Positions 8,543 through 16,807 of a stretch of DNA of 64,000 nt are shown piece by piece. Positions within the stretch are counted from its first letter, which is position 1. Every line of letters starts with the position of its first letter. The position numbers and the translations under genes were made by a program. The DNA comes from Pseudomonadota bacterium (GTDB taxonomy: Bacteria > Pseudomonadota > Alphaproteobacteria > UBA828). The notes under the pieces were generated by a model, which saw nothing but the letters and a program-made list of their open reading frames with translations, was not told the origin of the DNA and did no database searches. Where the stretch lies: positions 19,122 through 83,121 of the forward strand of contig JAQBTG010000015.1 of the NCBI GenBank assembly GCA_027624955.1, in the 5' to 3' direction.

Positions 8543-9322
8543 TAGAGTTTCGGGCACCGGTGGACGCATGTTCAGAGCCTGATGCGGACGGATGTGATTG
8601 TACTGTTTCAGCCAGGTTTGGATGACGATTTGAGCCTGTTTGATTGAAGTAAACCACTCAGCATTCAAAACCTCCCTGCGCAGGGTGCCGTTGAAGCGCT
8701 CGTTGTAACCGTTCTCCCACGGGCTCCCCGGATAGATACGGATGGGTTTGATCCCAACCTTGGTAAGCCAGGTCTGGAAGTTCTCTGCAATGAACTCAGG
8801 ACCATTGTCTGATCTGATGAACTCTGGTCTGCCGTGTTTCAAGAAGAGCGGATAGAGGGCTTCCAGAACCTCCGCATTGCCCATTCGAGTCCTCACGGCC
8901 ACGCACAGGGCTTCGCGGGTGTACTCATCCAGTACGGTCAACATCTTGTAGGGCCGGCCGCTGGCCAGCTTGTCATGGACGAAGTCTATGCTCCAGATAT
9001 GGTTCCGGTACTTGGGGCGTAGCCGGATGACAGAACTGTCCTTGTGATAGAGGCGCTTCCGCTTCCTGTGACGCTGCGGTATCTGGAGACCCTCTTCCCG
9101 CCACAGCCGTTCGACCTTCTTGTGATTGACTTGCCAGCCTTCAATGCGAAGCAACTCGGCAATCTTCCTGTAGCCATAGCGGCCATACTGCTTTGCCAAT
9201 CTGATCAAAGCCAGCCGAAGGCTGTCATCATTTCCAGGGGATGCCTCATAGCGCTGTGTGGACCGTGCCACGCCGATCGTTTTGCAAGCCCGCCGCTCGG
9301 ATGATCCGAGTTTCTGACGCAC
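8525..9322 (-). CDS. IS3-family transposase OrfB (DDE integrase domain)
   Basis: OrfB is the catalytic part of the IS3 transposase. It has an HTH_21-type region (YGYRKIAELLRIEGWQVNHK at about 50-70) followed by an rve integrase core. The three acidic catalytic positions are the Asp of WSIDFVHD, the Asp of SDNGPEF and the Glu of NGYNERFNG. It is intact at 265 residues. Its frame is -1 relative to orfA, consistent with production of an OrfAB fusion by programmed frameshifting. Confidence 0.95.
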   Translation of the reverse strand: MRQKLGSSERRACKTIGVARSTQRYEASPGNDDSLRLALIRLAKQYGRYGYRKIAELLRIEGWQVNHKKVERLWREEGLQIPQRHRKRKRLYHKDSSVIRLRPKYRNHIWSIDFVHDKLASGRPYKMLTVLDEYTREALCVAVRTRMGNAEVLEALYPLFLKHGRPEFIRSDNGPEFIAENFQTWLTKVGIKPIRIYPGSPWENGYNERFNGTLRREVLNAEWFTSIKQAQIVIQTWLKQYNHIRPHQALNMRPPVPETLSENGT

Positions 9323-9354
9323 ATGGATTAGGGCCTGACGCAGATCGGCAATCG

Positions 9355-9642
9355 TCAGACCTTCGGCTTTAGGTAATCGAGGCTCTCCCTCAGGATCAGC
9401 TTGTCCAGTTCAAGGTCCGCGACAATTCTCTTGAGGCGGGAGTTCTCCTTCTCAAGGCCCTTGAGCTCCTGAAGCTGGGACTTGCCCATCCCACCGTACC
9501 TTTTGCGCCAATTATAGTATGTCGCGTCGCTGATGCCTGCCGATCGGCAAGCCATCTCGACACTGCTGCCAGACGCCAGACCGAGCTCAATCTGACGCAG
9601 CAGGTTCAATACATCCTCATCGGAATATCGTTTCCTTGCCAT
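9355..9642 (-). CDS. IS3-family transposase OrfA (helix-turn-helix)
   Basis: This 95-residue protein is the DNA-binding part of the IS3 transposase. The N-terminal helix-turn-helix reads SVEMACRSAGISDATYYNWR, and the C-terminal leucine-zipper-like coiled coil reads LKGLEKENSRLKRIVADLEL. It begins 67 bases inside the right end of the element. The stop lies 32 bases before the first ATG of orfB. Confidence 0.93.
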   Translation of the reverse strand: MARKRYSDEDVLNLLRQIELGLASGSSVEMACRSAGISDATYYNWRKRYGGMGKSQLQELKGLEKENSRLKRIVADLELDKLILRESLDYLKPKV

Positions 9643-9730
9643 CCAAATACCTCCTCATCTTCGTAAAATATCACGAATTACGTGGCACAGTTATAGGGGG
9701 GCAGGACACGTTTCGCGCGCGGACAATCGC

Positions 9731-11833
9731 ATGGCTAATCTGAACGGTGCACCGCCAGACGCCAGCGCACCGGGCTTGGCCCTGCTCGAAAGCTTTAAAC
9801 GCGGAGATGTCGCCTTAGCGCTTGGCGTCATTTCGATTCTCGTCATTCTCATTATGCCGATGCCGAGTTGGTTGCTCGATATCAGCCTGGCGCTATCGCT
9901 TGCGATATCCGCCCTGGTCCTGCTGACCGTGCTGTTCATCGAGAAGCCGCTCGACCTCAGCGCCTTTCCGACGATCTTATTGATCGCGACGATGTTGCGT
10001 TTGGCCCTCAACCTCGCCTCGACGCGGCTGATCCTTACCCACGGTTATGAAGGGCCCGCCGCCGCCGGCCAAGTTATTCAGGCCTTCGGCGGATTCGTGA
10101 TGGGCGGAAGCTTTGTCATCGGCATCATCGTTTTTGCCATTCTTGTGATCGTCAATTTCATCGTCATTACCAAAGGCGCCGGACGCATTGCCGAAGTCTC
10201 AGCGCGCTTCAGTCTGGATGCGATGCCGGGCAAACAGATGGCGATCGACGCAGACCTCTCGGCCGGCCTTATCGGCGAAGAAGAAGCCCGCCAACGCCGG
10301 CTGGATTTGGAAGGTGAAAGCAGTTTCTTCGGGTCGATGGACGGCGCATCGAAATTCGTGCGCGGCGACGCCATTGCCGGCCTGCTGATCACGTTTATCA
10401 ATGTGATCGGCGGCATGATTGTCGGCGTGTCGCAAAACGGCATGAGTTTCGCCGATGCGGCGCAGACATTCACGATGTTGACCATCGGCGACGGCCTGGT
10501 CTCGCAGATACCCGCGCTGATCATCTCAACCGCCGCCGGCCTGCTGGTCACCAAGGCCGGCATCAGCGGTTCCGCCGACAAATTGATATTCGGCCAACTG
10601 AGCGCCTATCCGCGCGCCATCGCGATGACGGCCGGCCTTCTCGTGGCCCTGGCATTGCTTCCCGGAATTCCCATGCTGCCGTTTTTGATCCTTGCTGCAG
10701 TGGCTGGGTTTATCGCCTGGCGTGCCCATGGGGCCAATCATCGGCGGTTGGCGGAGGCGCACAACGAGGGTCTTGAAAATGACCAACCCGAGCAACCCGA
10801 ATCTCTGATTGGCAGCGCGCTGCAAATCGATGCCTTGCGCCTGGAACTTGGCTATGGACTGTTGAGCTTGATCGATGAACAGCAAGGTCAGCGGCTGACC
10901 GAGCAAATCAAGGCGCTGCGCCGACAGATCGCCAACGAAATGGGTTTCGTCATGCCCTCGGTGCGCATTCAGGACAATATGCAACTCGGATCGAACTCCT
11001 ACATCCTGCGCGTCAAGGACATCGAAGCAGGGCATGGCGAACTGCGCCCGCATATGCTGCTGACGATGGACCCAGGCGGCGAATCGATCTCCCTACCAGG
11101 CGAAGAGACACAGGAGCCGACCTTCGGCATGCCGGCGAAATGGATTAATCACAGCGAACGTGAAGAGGCGATGTTCCGCGGCTACACGGTGGTCGATCCG
11201 GCGACCGTCATCACCACCCATATTACCGAGACGGTAAAGGACAATATGGCGGAGCTGCTGTCCTATGCCGAAACTCGCAAGCTACTGGACGATTTGGAAG
11301 ACGATCAACGCAAGCTGGTCGACGATCTGGTTCCGGCGCAAATAACCGGTGGTGCGGTACAGCGGATATTGCAGAACCTGCTGCGCGAGCGCGTCTCTAT
11401 CCGCGATCTGCCAACGATATTGGAGGGCATCGCCGAGGCAGTCGGCCACACCCAGAACGTCACATATATTACCGAAATGGTACGCGCCCGATTGGCCCGT
11501 CAGATCTGCGCCGCCAACGCCGATGGCGAGGGCGTTTTGCCCTTACTCACACTCTCGCCGGACTGGGAAGAAGCCTTCGCTGAAAGCCTAGTCGGCAATG
11601 GCGAGGACAAGCAGCTCTCGATGGCGCCCAGCCGGCTGCAGGAATTTATCGGTCTTGTCCGCAGTTCGTTCGAGCGCCACGCCATGCTGGGCGAGTTGCC
11701 TGTATTGCTCACCAGCCCTGCAATTCGCCCATATGTCCGCTCCATCGTTGAGCGTTTTCGTCCCGCAACGCCGGTCATGTCGCAAAATGAAATTCATCCC
11801 AAGATCAAGCTTAAGACCCTGGGCCAGGTTTAG
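9731..11833 (+). CDS. flhA: Flagellar type III export apparatus protein FlhA
   Basis: FlhA is the large membrane component of the flagellar export gate. It has 700 residues, standard length. The N-terminal half has eight predicted membrane spans, starting LALGVISILVILIMPMPSWL, and the conserved FHIPEP-type loop with GRIAEVSARFSLDAMPGKQM and QMAIDADLSAGLI. The cytoplasmic half contains LRLELGYGLLSLID and LQNLLRERVSIRDLPTILE. The gene is intact, but only 22 bases separate its ATG from the IS end and I see no strong ribosome site or native promoter there, so its expression may be compromised. Confidence 0.97.
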   Translation: MANLNGAPPDASAPGLALLESFKRGDVALALGVISILVILIMPMPSWLLDISLALSLAISALVLLTVLFIEKPLDLSAFPTILLIATMLRLALNLASTRLILTHGYEGPAAAGQVIQAFGGFVMGGSFVIGIIVFAILVIVNFIVITKGAGRIAEVSARFSLDAMPGKQMAIDADLSAGLIGEEEARQRRLDLEGESSFFGSMDGASKFVRGDAIAGLLITFINVIGGMIVGVSQNGMSFADAAQTFTMLTIGDGLVSQIPALIISTAAGLLVTKAGISGSADKLIFGQLSAYPRAIAMTAGLLVALALLPGIPMLPFLILAAVAGFIAWRAHGANHRRLAEAHNEGLENDQPEQPESLIGSALQIDALRLELGYGLLSLIDEQQGQRLTEQIKALRRQIANEMGFVMPSVRIQDNMQLGSNSYILRVKDIEAGHGELRPHMLLTMDPGGESISLPGEETQEPTFGMPAKWINHSEREEAMFRGYTVVDPATVITTHITETVKDNMAELLSYAETRKLLDDLEDDQRKLVDDLVPAQITGGAVQRILQNLLRERVSIRDLPTILEGIAEAVGHTQNVTYITEMVRARLARQICAANADGEGVLPLLTLSPDWEEAFAESLVGNGEDKQLSMAPSRLQEFIGLVRSSFERHAMLGELPVLLTSPAIRPYVRSIVERFRPATPVMSQNEIHPKIKLKTLGQV

Positions 11834-11893
11834 GGTCGCGGTCCCTGCCCCACTAGACGCGCGCGCGCCCTCATGACGGCGCGGCGCTAGGCG

Positions 11894-12919
11894 ATGGCAT
11901 TTCTCGGATCGTTTTCTCCAGCTTCACTTCCGCAGATCGCCACCACGGCGGCGACTACCGGGCGCGTTTCCGCGATCACCGGGCCGCTCCCCGCAGCGCT
12001 TGGCACTTTGGCCACTGGCGCGCGCTTGAGTGGTGTCGCGATGGCGCTCCAGGCCAATGGCCAACAGCAAATTCGCACCCCATTTGGCGTCCTCACATTG
12101 ACCCCGCGGACACCGTTTCCGGCCGGCGGAAGCTTCTTATTTGAATTGGCCGGTATGCCGACGCGCCCACAATTAAAATTAATTGCGCTCACACCTCCAG
12201 CGCCTGCCACTGCGGCACCGCCGACCGCAGCCGCGGCCCAAGGCGCCGCAGCGGCAGCGCTGAGCCATCGCTGGACCGGCCTCGAGAAATTGCTGAACGA
12301 GGCCGGCGGGAAAAACCCCGCGCAGGGCGCCCTCGCCGCCGCCCTACCGCGCCCAGGAGCGGGACTGACGCGGGCACTTATCACCTTTATTGCCACTTTA
12401 CGCAGCGGCGGACTGGAGCCACTGCTGGGCCGCGCCCTAGCGCTCAGCCTGTTGAGCCAGCCGCGCCTCGGGCCGCTAGCCCGCGCGTTGCACCAGGATA
12501 TGGCGCACCTAGAACGCTTTGCCCTCGACCCTGGGCCGGGGGCTTGGCAAGGCCTGTTCGCGCCGCTCATCGTTGGCGGCCAGTACCATCAATTGCGCAT
12601 TTTTACGCGCCGCGATGGCGCGCCTGAAGAGACCGAACCAAAGGCGAAACTGCGCCGTTTCATCGTCGAAACTGAATTGCCCGCCTTGGGCCCGATCCAA
12701 CTCGACGGGCTGATGGCAGCCGACACACTCGACTTGGTGATGCGCTGCACGACTGCACTGCCAGCGACGTGGCAATCGAACCTCCGGCTTCTGGTCGGGG
12801 CATCGGCGGCGCGGGCCGGCATAATCGGCAAGATAGGCTTTCAAATTTGCGACAAATTCCCTGTGGCGCCCCTTGAAGACGGGCTGCTCGGCACAGAAGC
12901 GCAGGGCATTTTGGCGTAA
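11894..12919 (+). CDS. FliK-like protein of the flagellar cluster
   Basis: The 341-residue protein is Ala/Pro-rich in the first 130 residues (an APATAAPPTAAAAQGAAAAA tract at about 103-122). A compact C-terminal domain has FIVETELPALGPIQLDGLMA, then LVMRCTTALP and a final GIIGKIGFQIC block. This resembles the C-terminal domain of hook-length control protein FliK (LPxLGxVxVxL pattern, then a strand pair), and it lies between flhA and fliJ-fliI. The resemblance is weak and the domain has no known catalytic motif, so I give no symbol. It is convergent with fliJ. Confidence 0.5.
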   Translation: MAFLGSFSPASLPQIATTAATTGRVSAITGPLPAALGTLATGARLSGVAMALQANGQQQIRTPFGVLTLTPRTPFPAGGSFLFELAGMPTRPQLKLIALTPPAPATAAPPTAAAAQGAAAAALSHRWTGLEKLLNEAGGKNPAQGALAAALPRPGAGLTRALITFIATLRSGGLEPLLGRALALSLLSQPRLGPLARALHQDMAHLERFALDPGPGAWQGLFAPLIVGGQYHQLRIFTRRDGAPEETEPKAKLRRFIVETELPALGPIQLDGLMAADTLDLVMRCTTALPATWQSNLRLLVGASAARAGIIGKIGFQICDKFPVAPLEDGLLGTEAQGILA

Positions 12920-12934
12920 CGGCTGGCCGCTGAC

Positions 12935-12952
12935 GCGCGCTGTCTAGCGCGC
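12935..12952. terminator. Short GC hairpin between convergent genes
   Basis: GCGCGCT-GTCT-AGCGCGC forms a 7-base stem with a 4-base loop between the FliK-like gene and fliJ, overlapping the fliJ stop codon. No T-tract follows, so terminator function is only suggested by position. Confidence 0.35.
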
Positions 12953-13366
12953 CGCTTCCCGTCGCCGGTACATATCGAGGCCCAATTCGTCGAGTTCGAT
13001 CTGCTCGCGCCGGTCGGCCTCGCGGGTCTTTTCCAACTCCCGCTGCGCCTGGGTCAATTCATACTTTTTGAGCTCGCGGAACAGCGTGGCGATATAGTCA
13101 TTTGCCTCGCCGAGGCGCCCCTCGACGTCATTGAGCTGAAAGTTCATAGCAGCCCGACGTGTCGTCATGACATTCAAAAAATTGGCAAAGGCGGTATTCG
13201 CTTCCCACGACGTAGCCGCGATCAGTTTTTCCGCGGCCACCTGACCCACCAGGCGGGCAGATTCGCCAAGGATGATGTCTCTCTCGCGGTTTAGATCGGC
13301 CAGCGCCCGGCGAGCGTCGTTCAACCGGGTGCGATAAATACGAACGAGCGTGGCGATGCCTTCCAT
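12944..13366 (-). CDS. fliJ: Flagellar export protein FliJ
   Basis: FliJ is the coiled-coil stalk of the flagellar export ATPase. The 140-residue product is almost entirely helical, with long runs of charged heptads such as LNDVEGRLGEANDYIATLFR and KYELTQAQRELEKTREADRR. The ATG at 13366 overlaps the fliI TGA by one base (TGATG), so the genes are translationally coupled. A TTG one codon earlier is the alternative. FliJ sequences diverge strongly; length, coiled coil and position after fliI support the call. Confidence 0.88.
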   Translation of the reverse strand: MEGIATLVRIYRTRLNDARRALADLNRERDIILGESARLVGQVAAEKLIAATSWEANTAFANFLNVMTTRRAAMNFQLNDVEGRLGEANDYIATLFRELKKYELTQAQRELEKTREADRREQIELDELGLDMYRRREAAR

Positions 13367-14724
13367 CAAGCCTTACCGTCCGGCATAGCATTCTCGCTCT
13401 CGGGCGGCACGAAGATTTCCGCCAGATCGCGGTGGCAGACATCCATTTCCACCCGTTCCCGCGCGTCCTGCGACAGAAACTGCTCCAAAAGAGCGTGATA
13501 GTGGATTGCTTCGTCCACCAATGGGTCGCTACCCTCGCGGTACGCGCCGAGGCGAATCATCTCAGCCATGTCCTCATAGGTCGCGATCAAACGCCGGGCA
13601 TGTTGAATGACCTCGTTTTCCGCATCGCTGTTACAGCCAGGCATGGTCCGAGACAAGCTGCGCAGGATGTTGATCGCAGGGTAGCGGCCGCGCTCGGCAA
13701 TAGCGCGGTCAAGCACGATATGGCCATCCAAAATTCCGCGCACCGCGTCGGAGATCGGCTCGTTGTGATCGTCGCCTTCGACGAGGACCGTAAACAGGCC
13801 AGTGATTGTTCCCTTGCCGGAGCCCGGGCCCGCGCGTTCCAAGAGTTTTGGTAGTTCGGCGAAAACGGTCGGCGTGTAGCCTTTGCTTGCCGGCGGCTCG
13901 CCGGCCGAAAGGCCAATTTCGCGCTGCGCCATGGCAAAGCGAGTGATGCTGTCCATCAAGCACAGCACGCTATCGTCGAGATCGCGGAAATATTCGGCGA
14001 TCGTAAGCGTTAAATGCGCTGCCTGACGGCGCATCAAGGCTGATTCGTCGGAGGTCGCAACGACCACAACGCTGCGCGCCAGTCCCTCTACACCGAGATT
14101 GTCTTCGATGAACTCCTGAACCTCCCGGCCGCGCTCGCCGATCATGCCGATGACCGCAACGTCGGACGCGGTAAAGCGCGCCAGCATAGAAAGGAGAACC
14201 GACTTGCCGACGCCGGAGCCGGCGAAGATTCCCATGCGCTGGCCCTTGCAGCATGTGACGAAAGCGTTGAGAGCGCGGATGCCGAGGTCAATTTTCGCAC
14301 CAACCCGTCGGCGTTCATGCGCCGGTGGCGGCGAGCGTCGCATAGAATAGCCCCGGCCGCCTATGGACAGCGGTCCGCGCCCGTCGATCGGTTCGCCGAA
14401 CGCGTTTATCACCCGACCGAGCCAGCTGCGATCGGGAAAAATTAGCGGGTCGAGCTCGCCGAGCATCACCTTGCAGCCCAACCCCACGCCATCGAGGGTC
14501 CCGAACGGCATAAGCACGGCGGCGGCGCTCTGAAATCCGATCACTTCGCACGGAATGCGGCGTCCACCGCGCGCGACAATCGTGCATCTGGCGCCAATCG
14601 TTAGACTTCCCTGAAGGCCGGCGCAGGAAACCGACATGCCCTGCACGGCAGACACTCTGCCATAGGACTGCATGCCGGGCAGACGTTCTATCTCGCCGAC
14701 GATTCTGTTTGCCGCCTCGCTCAC
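13366..14724 (-). CDS. fliI: Flagellum-specific ATP synthase FliI
   Basis: FliI energises loading of export substrates. The protein has about 452 residues. Visible features are the Walker A motif GIFAGSGVGKSVLLSM, MIGERGREVQEFIED, the Walker B region SVLCLMDSITRFAMAQREIG, and the family block EPPASKGYTPTVFAELPKLL. The C-terminal domain is complete. The start is either GTG at 14724 or TTG at 14727; I prefer GTG. Transcription would begin in the gap shared with ctrA, which contains a perfect CtrA box. Confidence 0.96.
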   Translation of the reverse strand: MSEAANRIVGEIERLPGMQSYGRVSAVQGMSVSCAGLQGSLTIGARCTIVARGGRRIPCEVIGFQSAAAVLMPFGTLDGVGLGCKVMLGELDPLIFPDRSWLGRVINAFGEPIDGRGPLSIGGRGYSMRRSPPPAHERRRVGAKIDLGIRALNAFVTCCKGQRMGIFAGSGVGKSVLLSMLARFTASDVAVIGMIGERGREVQEFIEDNLGVEGLARSVVVVATSDESALMRRQAAHLTLTIAEYFRDLDDSVLCLMDSITRFAMAQREIGLSAGEPPASKGYTPTVFAELPKLLERAGPGSGKGTITGLFTVLVEGDDHNEPISDAVRGILDGHIVLDRAIAERGRYPAINILRSLSRTMPGCNSDAENEVIQHARRLIATYEDMAEMIRLGAYREGSDPLVDEAIHYHALLEQFLSQDARERVEMDVCHRDLAEIFVPPESENAMPDGKA

Positions 14725-14811
14725 CAATCGCCCGCCACATTGGTCACACCAGATAGCGGCGTTCGGAAAAGTAACACCACACCGCTGATTTCGACTGTAT
14801 CCGGAATTGCA

Positions 14812-14826
14812 TTAACTTGCGGTAAA
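14812..14826. promoter_or_regulatory. Secondary CtrA-type box (TTAA-N7-TAAA)
   Basis: TTAA-CTTGCGG-TAAA differs from the CtrA consensus at one position and lies 88 bases upstream of the fliI start. Together with the perfect box at 14879 it suggests a CtrA-bound divergent promoter region. Confidence 0.4.
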
Positions 14827-14878
14827 GGCTCAAGAATCAAGGCTACCGGCGAACCCTCATTGTGGGTTTATGCCGTCG

Positions 14879-14893
14879 TTAATGGATTCTTAA
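14879..14893. promoter_or_regulatory. Perfect CtrA box (TTAA-N7-TTAA) between fliI and ctrA
   Basis: TTAA-TGGATTC-TTAA is a full match to the CtrA recognition sequence. It lies 92 bases before the ctrA ATG and about 155 bases before fliI, so it could serve ctrA autoregulation, fliI-fliJ expression or both. Confidence 0.7.
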
Positions 14894-14984
14894 GAGGGAA
14901 TGGTGTCTCATAGACATATTGTTAACCAAGCCCGCAGATTTATAGTTAATCAAGCGCGGCACCCAAAAGCGAAAGTCAGCACAC

Positions 14985-15692
14985 ATGCGGGTACTCTTGG
15001 TCGAAGACGATTCAGCAATGGCGCAGAGCATCAAGGCGATCCTGCTTAACGATGGCTATGTGTGCGACACCACCGATTTAGGCGAGGACGGCCTCGAAAT
15101 CGGCAAGCTGTACGATTACGACATCATCATACTCGACCTGATGCTGCCCGATATCGACGGATATGAAGTGCTGCGCCGCCTGCGTGCCGCCAGGGTGACA
15201 ACGCCGATCTTGATATTGTCCGGCCTTTCGGCGCCCGACGAAAAGATCAAAGGCTTCGGCTTTGGCGCCGACGACTATCTCACCAAACCGTTTGATCGCG
15301 GCGAGCTGATGGCACGCATTCAAGCGATCGTGCGGCGCTCCAAAGGCCATGCGGAGTCTCTCATTCGCACAGGACGCCTGACAGTTAATCTCGAACAGCG
15401 CTCGGTCGAGATCGATAATCAACCGATCCATTTGACCGCCAAGGAATATGGCATCATCGAACTGCTGTCGCTCCGCAAAGGCACGACACTGACCAAAGAG
15501 ATGTTTCTCAATCATTTGTAAGGCGGCATCGATGAGCCGGAACTGAAGATAATCGATGTGTTCGTCTGTAAGTTACGCAAAAAATTATCTTCGGCGACCG
15601 GCGACGATAACTATATTCACACCGTTTGGGGCCGCGGCTATGTGTTAAAGGAGCCCAGCCAAACTGATGAAGAGGTGCGCAGCGTTGCCTGA
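14985..15692 (+). pseudogene. ctrA: Response regulator CtrA interrupted by an in-frame TAA stop
   Basis: CtrA is the OmpR-type master regulator of the alphaproteobacterial cell cycle and motility. The frame has the phosphoacceptor Asp51 ([17 protein letters not shown]), Lys in DDYLTKPF, and the DNA-binding domain up to [14 protein letters not shown] at 15519-15521 (codon 179) then replaces the Tyr expected in HLYGGMDEPE. The frame goes on without shift through [20 protein letters not shown] and [13 protein letters not shown] to a TGA at 15690-15692, giving 235 residues, the normal length. The stop removes the recognition helix and wing, so the product would receive phosphate but should not bind DNA. 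It is followed by a strong terminator. Mutation or base error cannot be told apart here. Confidence 0.88.
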
Positions 15693-15713
15693 CAGGCGGT
15701 TGATCGCATGAGC

Positions 15714-15746
15714 AAAACGGCGCTTTTAATGAGCGCCGTTTTTTTT
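15714..15746 (+). terminator. Rho-independent terminator of ctrA
   Basis: AAAACGGCGCT (15714-15724) pairs with AGCGCCGTTTT (15732-15742), with a run of eight T ending at 15746. It starts 22 bases after the ctrA stop. A strong textbook terminator. Confidence 0.9.
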
Positions 15747-15826
15747 ATGGCGGCAATCAGATGATCAGGCCAAAATTTTCAGTTCTGAGAGCGGTGTCCC
15801 ACGAACAATTGCTGCCGACCAAACGA

Positions 15827-15890
15827 CATGTGATCCACCGACTGGACCTCACGGCAGCTGCTGTCGGATACCGCCGCGCTGGATCACATG
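15827..15890. repeat. Perfect 11-base inverted repeat in the ctrA-chpT gap
   Basis: CATGTGATCCA (15827-15837) and TGGATCACATG (15880-15890) are exact inverted copies separated by 42 bases. A smaller inner pair (GCTGCCG at about 15811 and CGGCAGC at about 15852) also occurs. The gap 15747-15960 holds no gene that I can see. The structure could be a recombination site, a binding site pair or a folded RNA. Confidence 0.5.
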
Positions 15891-15960
15891 CGGCAAATCC
15901 GGCTGTCTAAGCGGCTCATGGGTCCGCAGAAATATGGTGCTTAGCTACCGCGAGCCGCGA

Positions 15961-16623
15961 TCAGGCGTGAACTGTCGAGACTTCAAACTGCCCCTCGCCG
16001 GTTGCTTCGGCACGTACCGAAAGCCCGAGATCTGCCGCCAACATGCCGGTGAGGTAGGGCTGCACGACGCGCGCATTCAGCTCTCGCAGCACCGCGCGAT
16101 CGCGGCGGCAGCCGCCGGCCAGCGCATCCGCTGATAAATCGTCGAGAATGACCATGCCTCCGGTGCCGCGAATGGTAATGCGCGGGCCGCACGCCTCTCC
16201 GGCGGCGACAAAATTCAACTGCCCACCGCGCGGCAGCGCGTTGGCGGCAAGCAGCATCAGATTCAGCGCCAATTTTCCGGCACCGGCGATATCTTGATCC
16301 TCGGCGCCTTCATAGGCGCCCTGCCAGGCGAAATTGATTTTCGAATCGGCCAGCATCGCCGCGCCGGTCTGCATCGCGCCGGACCAATCCATCCAGCCGT
16401 GATGGCTGCCATAGGCGAGGCGGTAGAAGCGTAAACGGCGGACTGCCTGGCCGGCGCAGCTCGAGATCAACTCGCGCGCATCCTCCATGCCTTCAGCGCC
16501 GCCTTCACTGAGCAGCTCGGCACCATTGTTGGCCGCGCCCACCGGCCCCGCAAGATCGTGACACAGACGCGCGCTCAACAGCCCCGCCAGTTCAAGATCG
16601 AATGAAGAAGAAGAATTTGTCAT
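15961..16623 (-). CDS. chpT: Histidine phosphotransferase ChpT
   Basis: ChpT relays phosphate from CckA to CtrA and CpdR. I take the ATG at 16623 (MTNSSSSFDLELAG), giving 220 residues; a frame reaching 16716 adds unrelated Arg-rich sequence. The H-box reads LLSARLCHDLAGPVGAANNG with the phosphorylated His at residue 22, followed by a degenerate HATPase-like domain including GAGKLALNLMLLAANALPRG. The C-terminus matches ChpT (ELNARVVQPYLTGMLAADLG). It is intact and sits next to the broken ctrA, its presumed target. Confidence 0.9.
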   Translation of the reverse strand: MTNSSSSFDLELAGLLSARLCHDLAGPVGAANNGAELLSEGGAEGMEDARELISSCAGQAVRRLRFYRLAYGSHHGWMDWSGAMQTGAAMLADSKINFAWQGAYEGAEDQDIAGAGKLALNLMLLAANALPRGGQLNFVAAGEACGPRITIRGTGGMVILDDLSADALAGGCRRDRAVLRELNARVVQPYLTGMLAADLGLSVRAEATGEGQFEVSTVHA

Positions 16624-16807
16624 GGCCTTCCCGTCTAAATTTGCGCTCCGGCTTCGGCGGCTTCCTGTCCGCTGAAGCGATACTAGAAAGTGCCGGCAGT
16701 AAAATCGACCCCTCAAAAGGGATAGGCCATACTAGACCGGAGGATAGCACCAGGCCGCCAGCCGCGCTTGCATCGACCGGCCCCGGATTGCAGGCTATCC
16801 TGCCGAC

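Larger units (their letters stand above)
8510..9708 (-). mobile_element. IS3-family insertion sequence, about 1.2 kb
   Basis: The element is bounded by imperfect inverted repeats starting TGT: left end TGTAAAGCCCCCTCTCTATG at 8510, and right end read on the minus strand TGTCCTGCCCCCCTATAACT from 9708. It is 1199 bases long, normal for IS3 elements, and carries orfA and orfB in the overlapping -1 arrangement. Gene content resembles the IS407 group. The three or four bases outside the ends (AGGG left, CGTT right) do not match, so there is no target-site duplication. Confidence 0.9.

Noticed and set aside
8510..9708. Composite transposon or integron around the flgK lesion
   Set aside because: Only one IS copy with no passenger genes or second element is visible in the window.
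2053..15521. Stop-codon reassignment as an explanation for the flgG and ctrA stops
   Set aside because: The two stops differ (TAG and TAA), and neighbouring genes end normally with TAG, TAA and TGA, so recoding of the whole genome is not supported.
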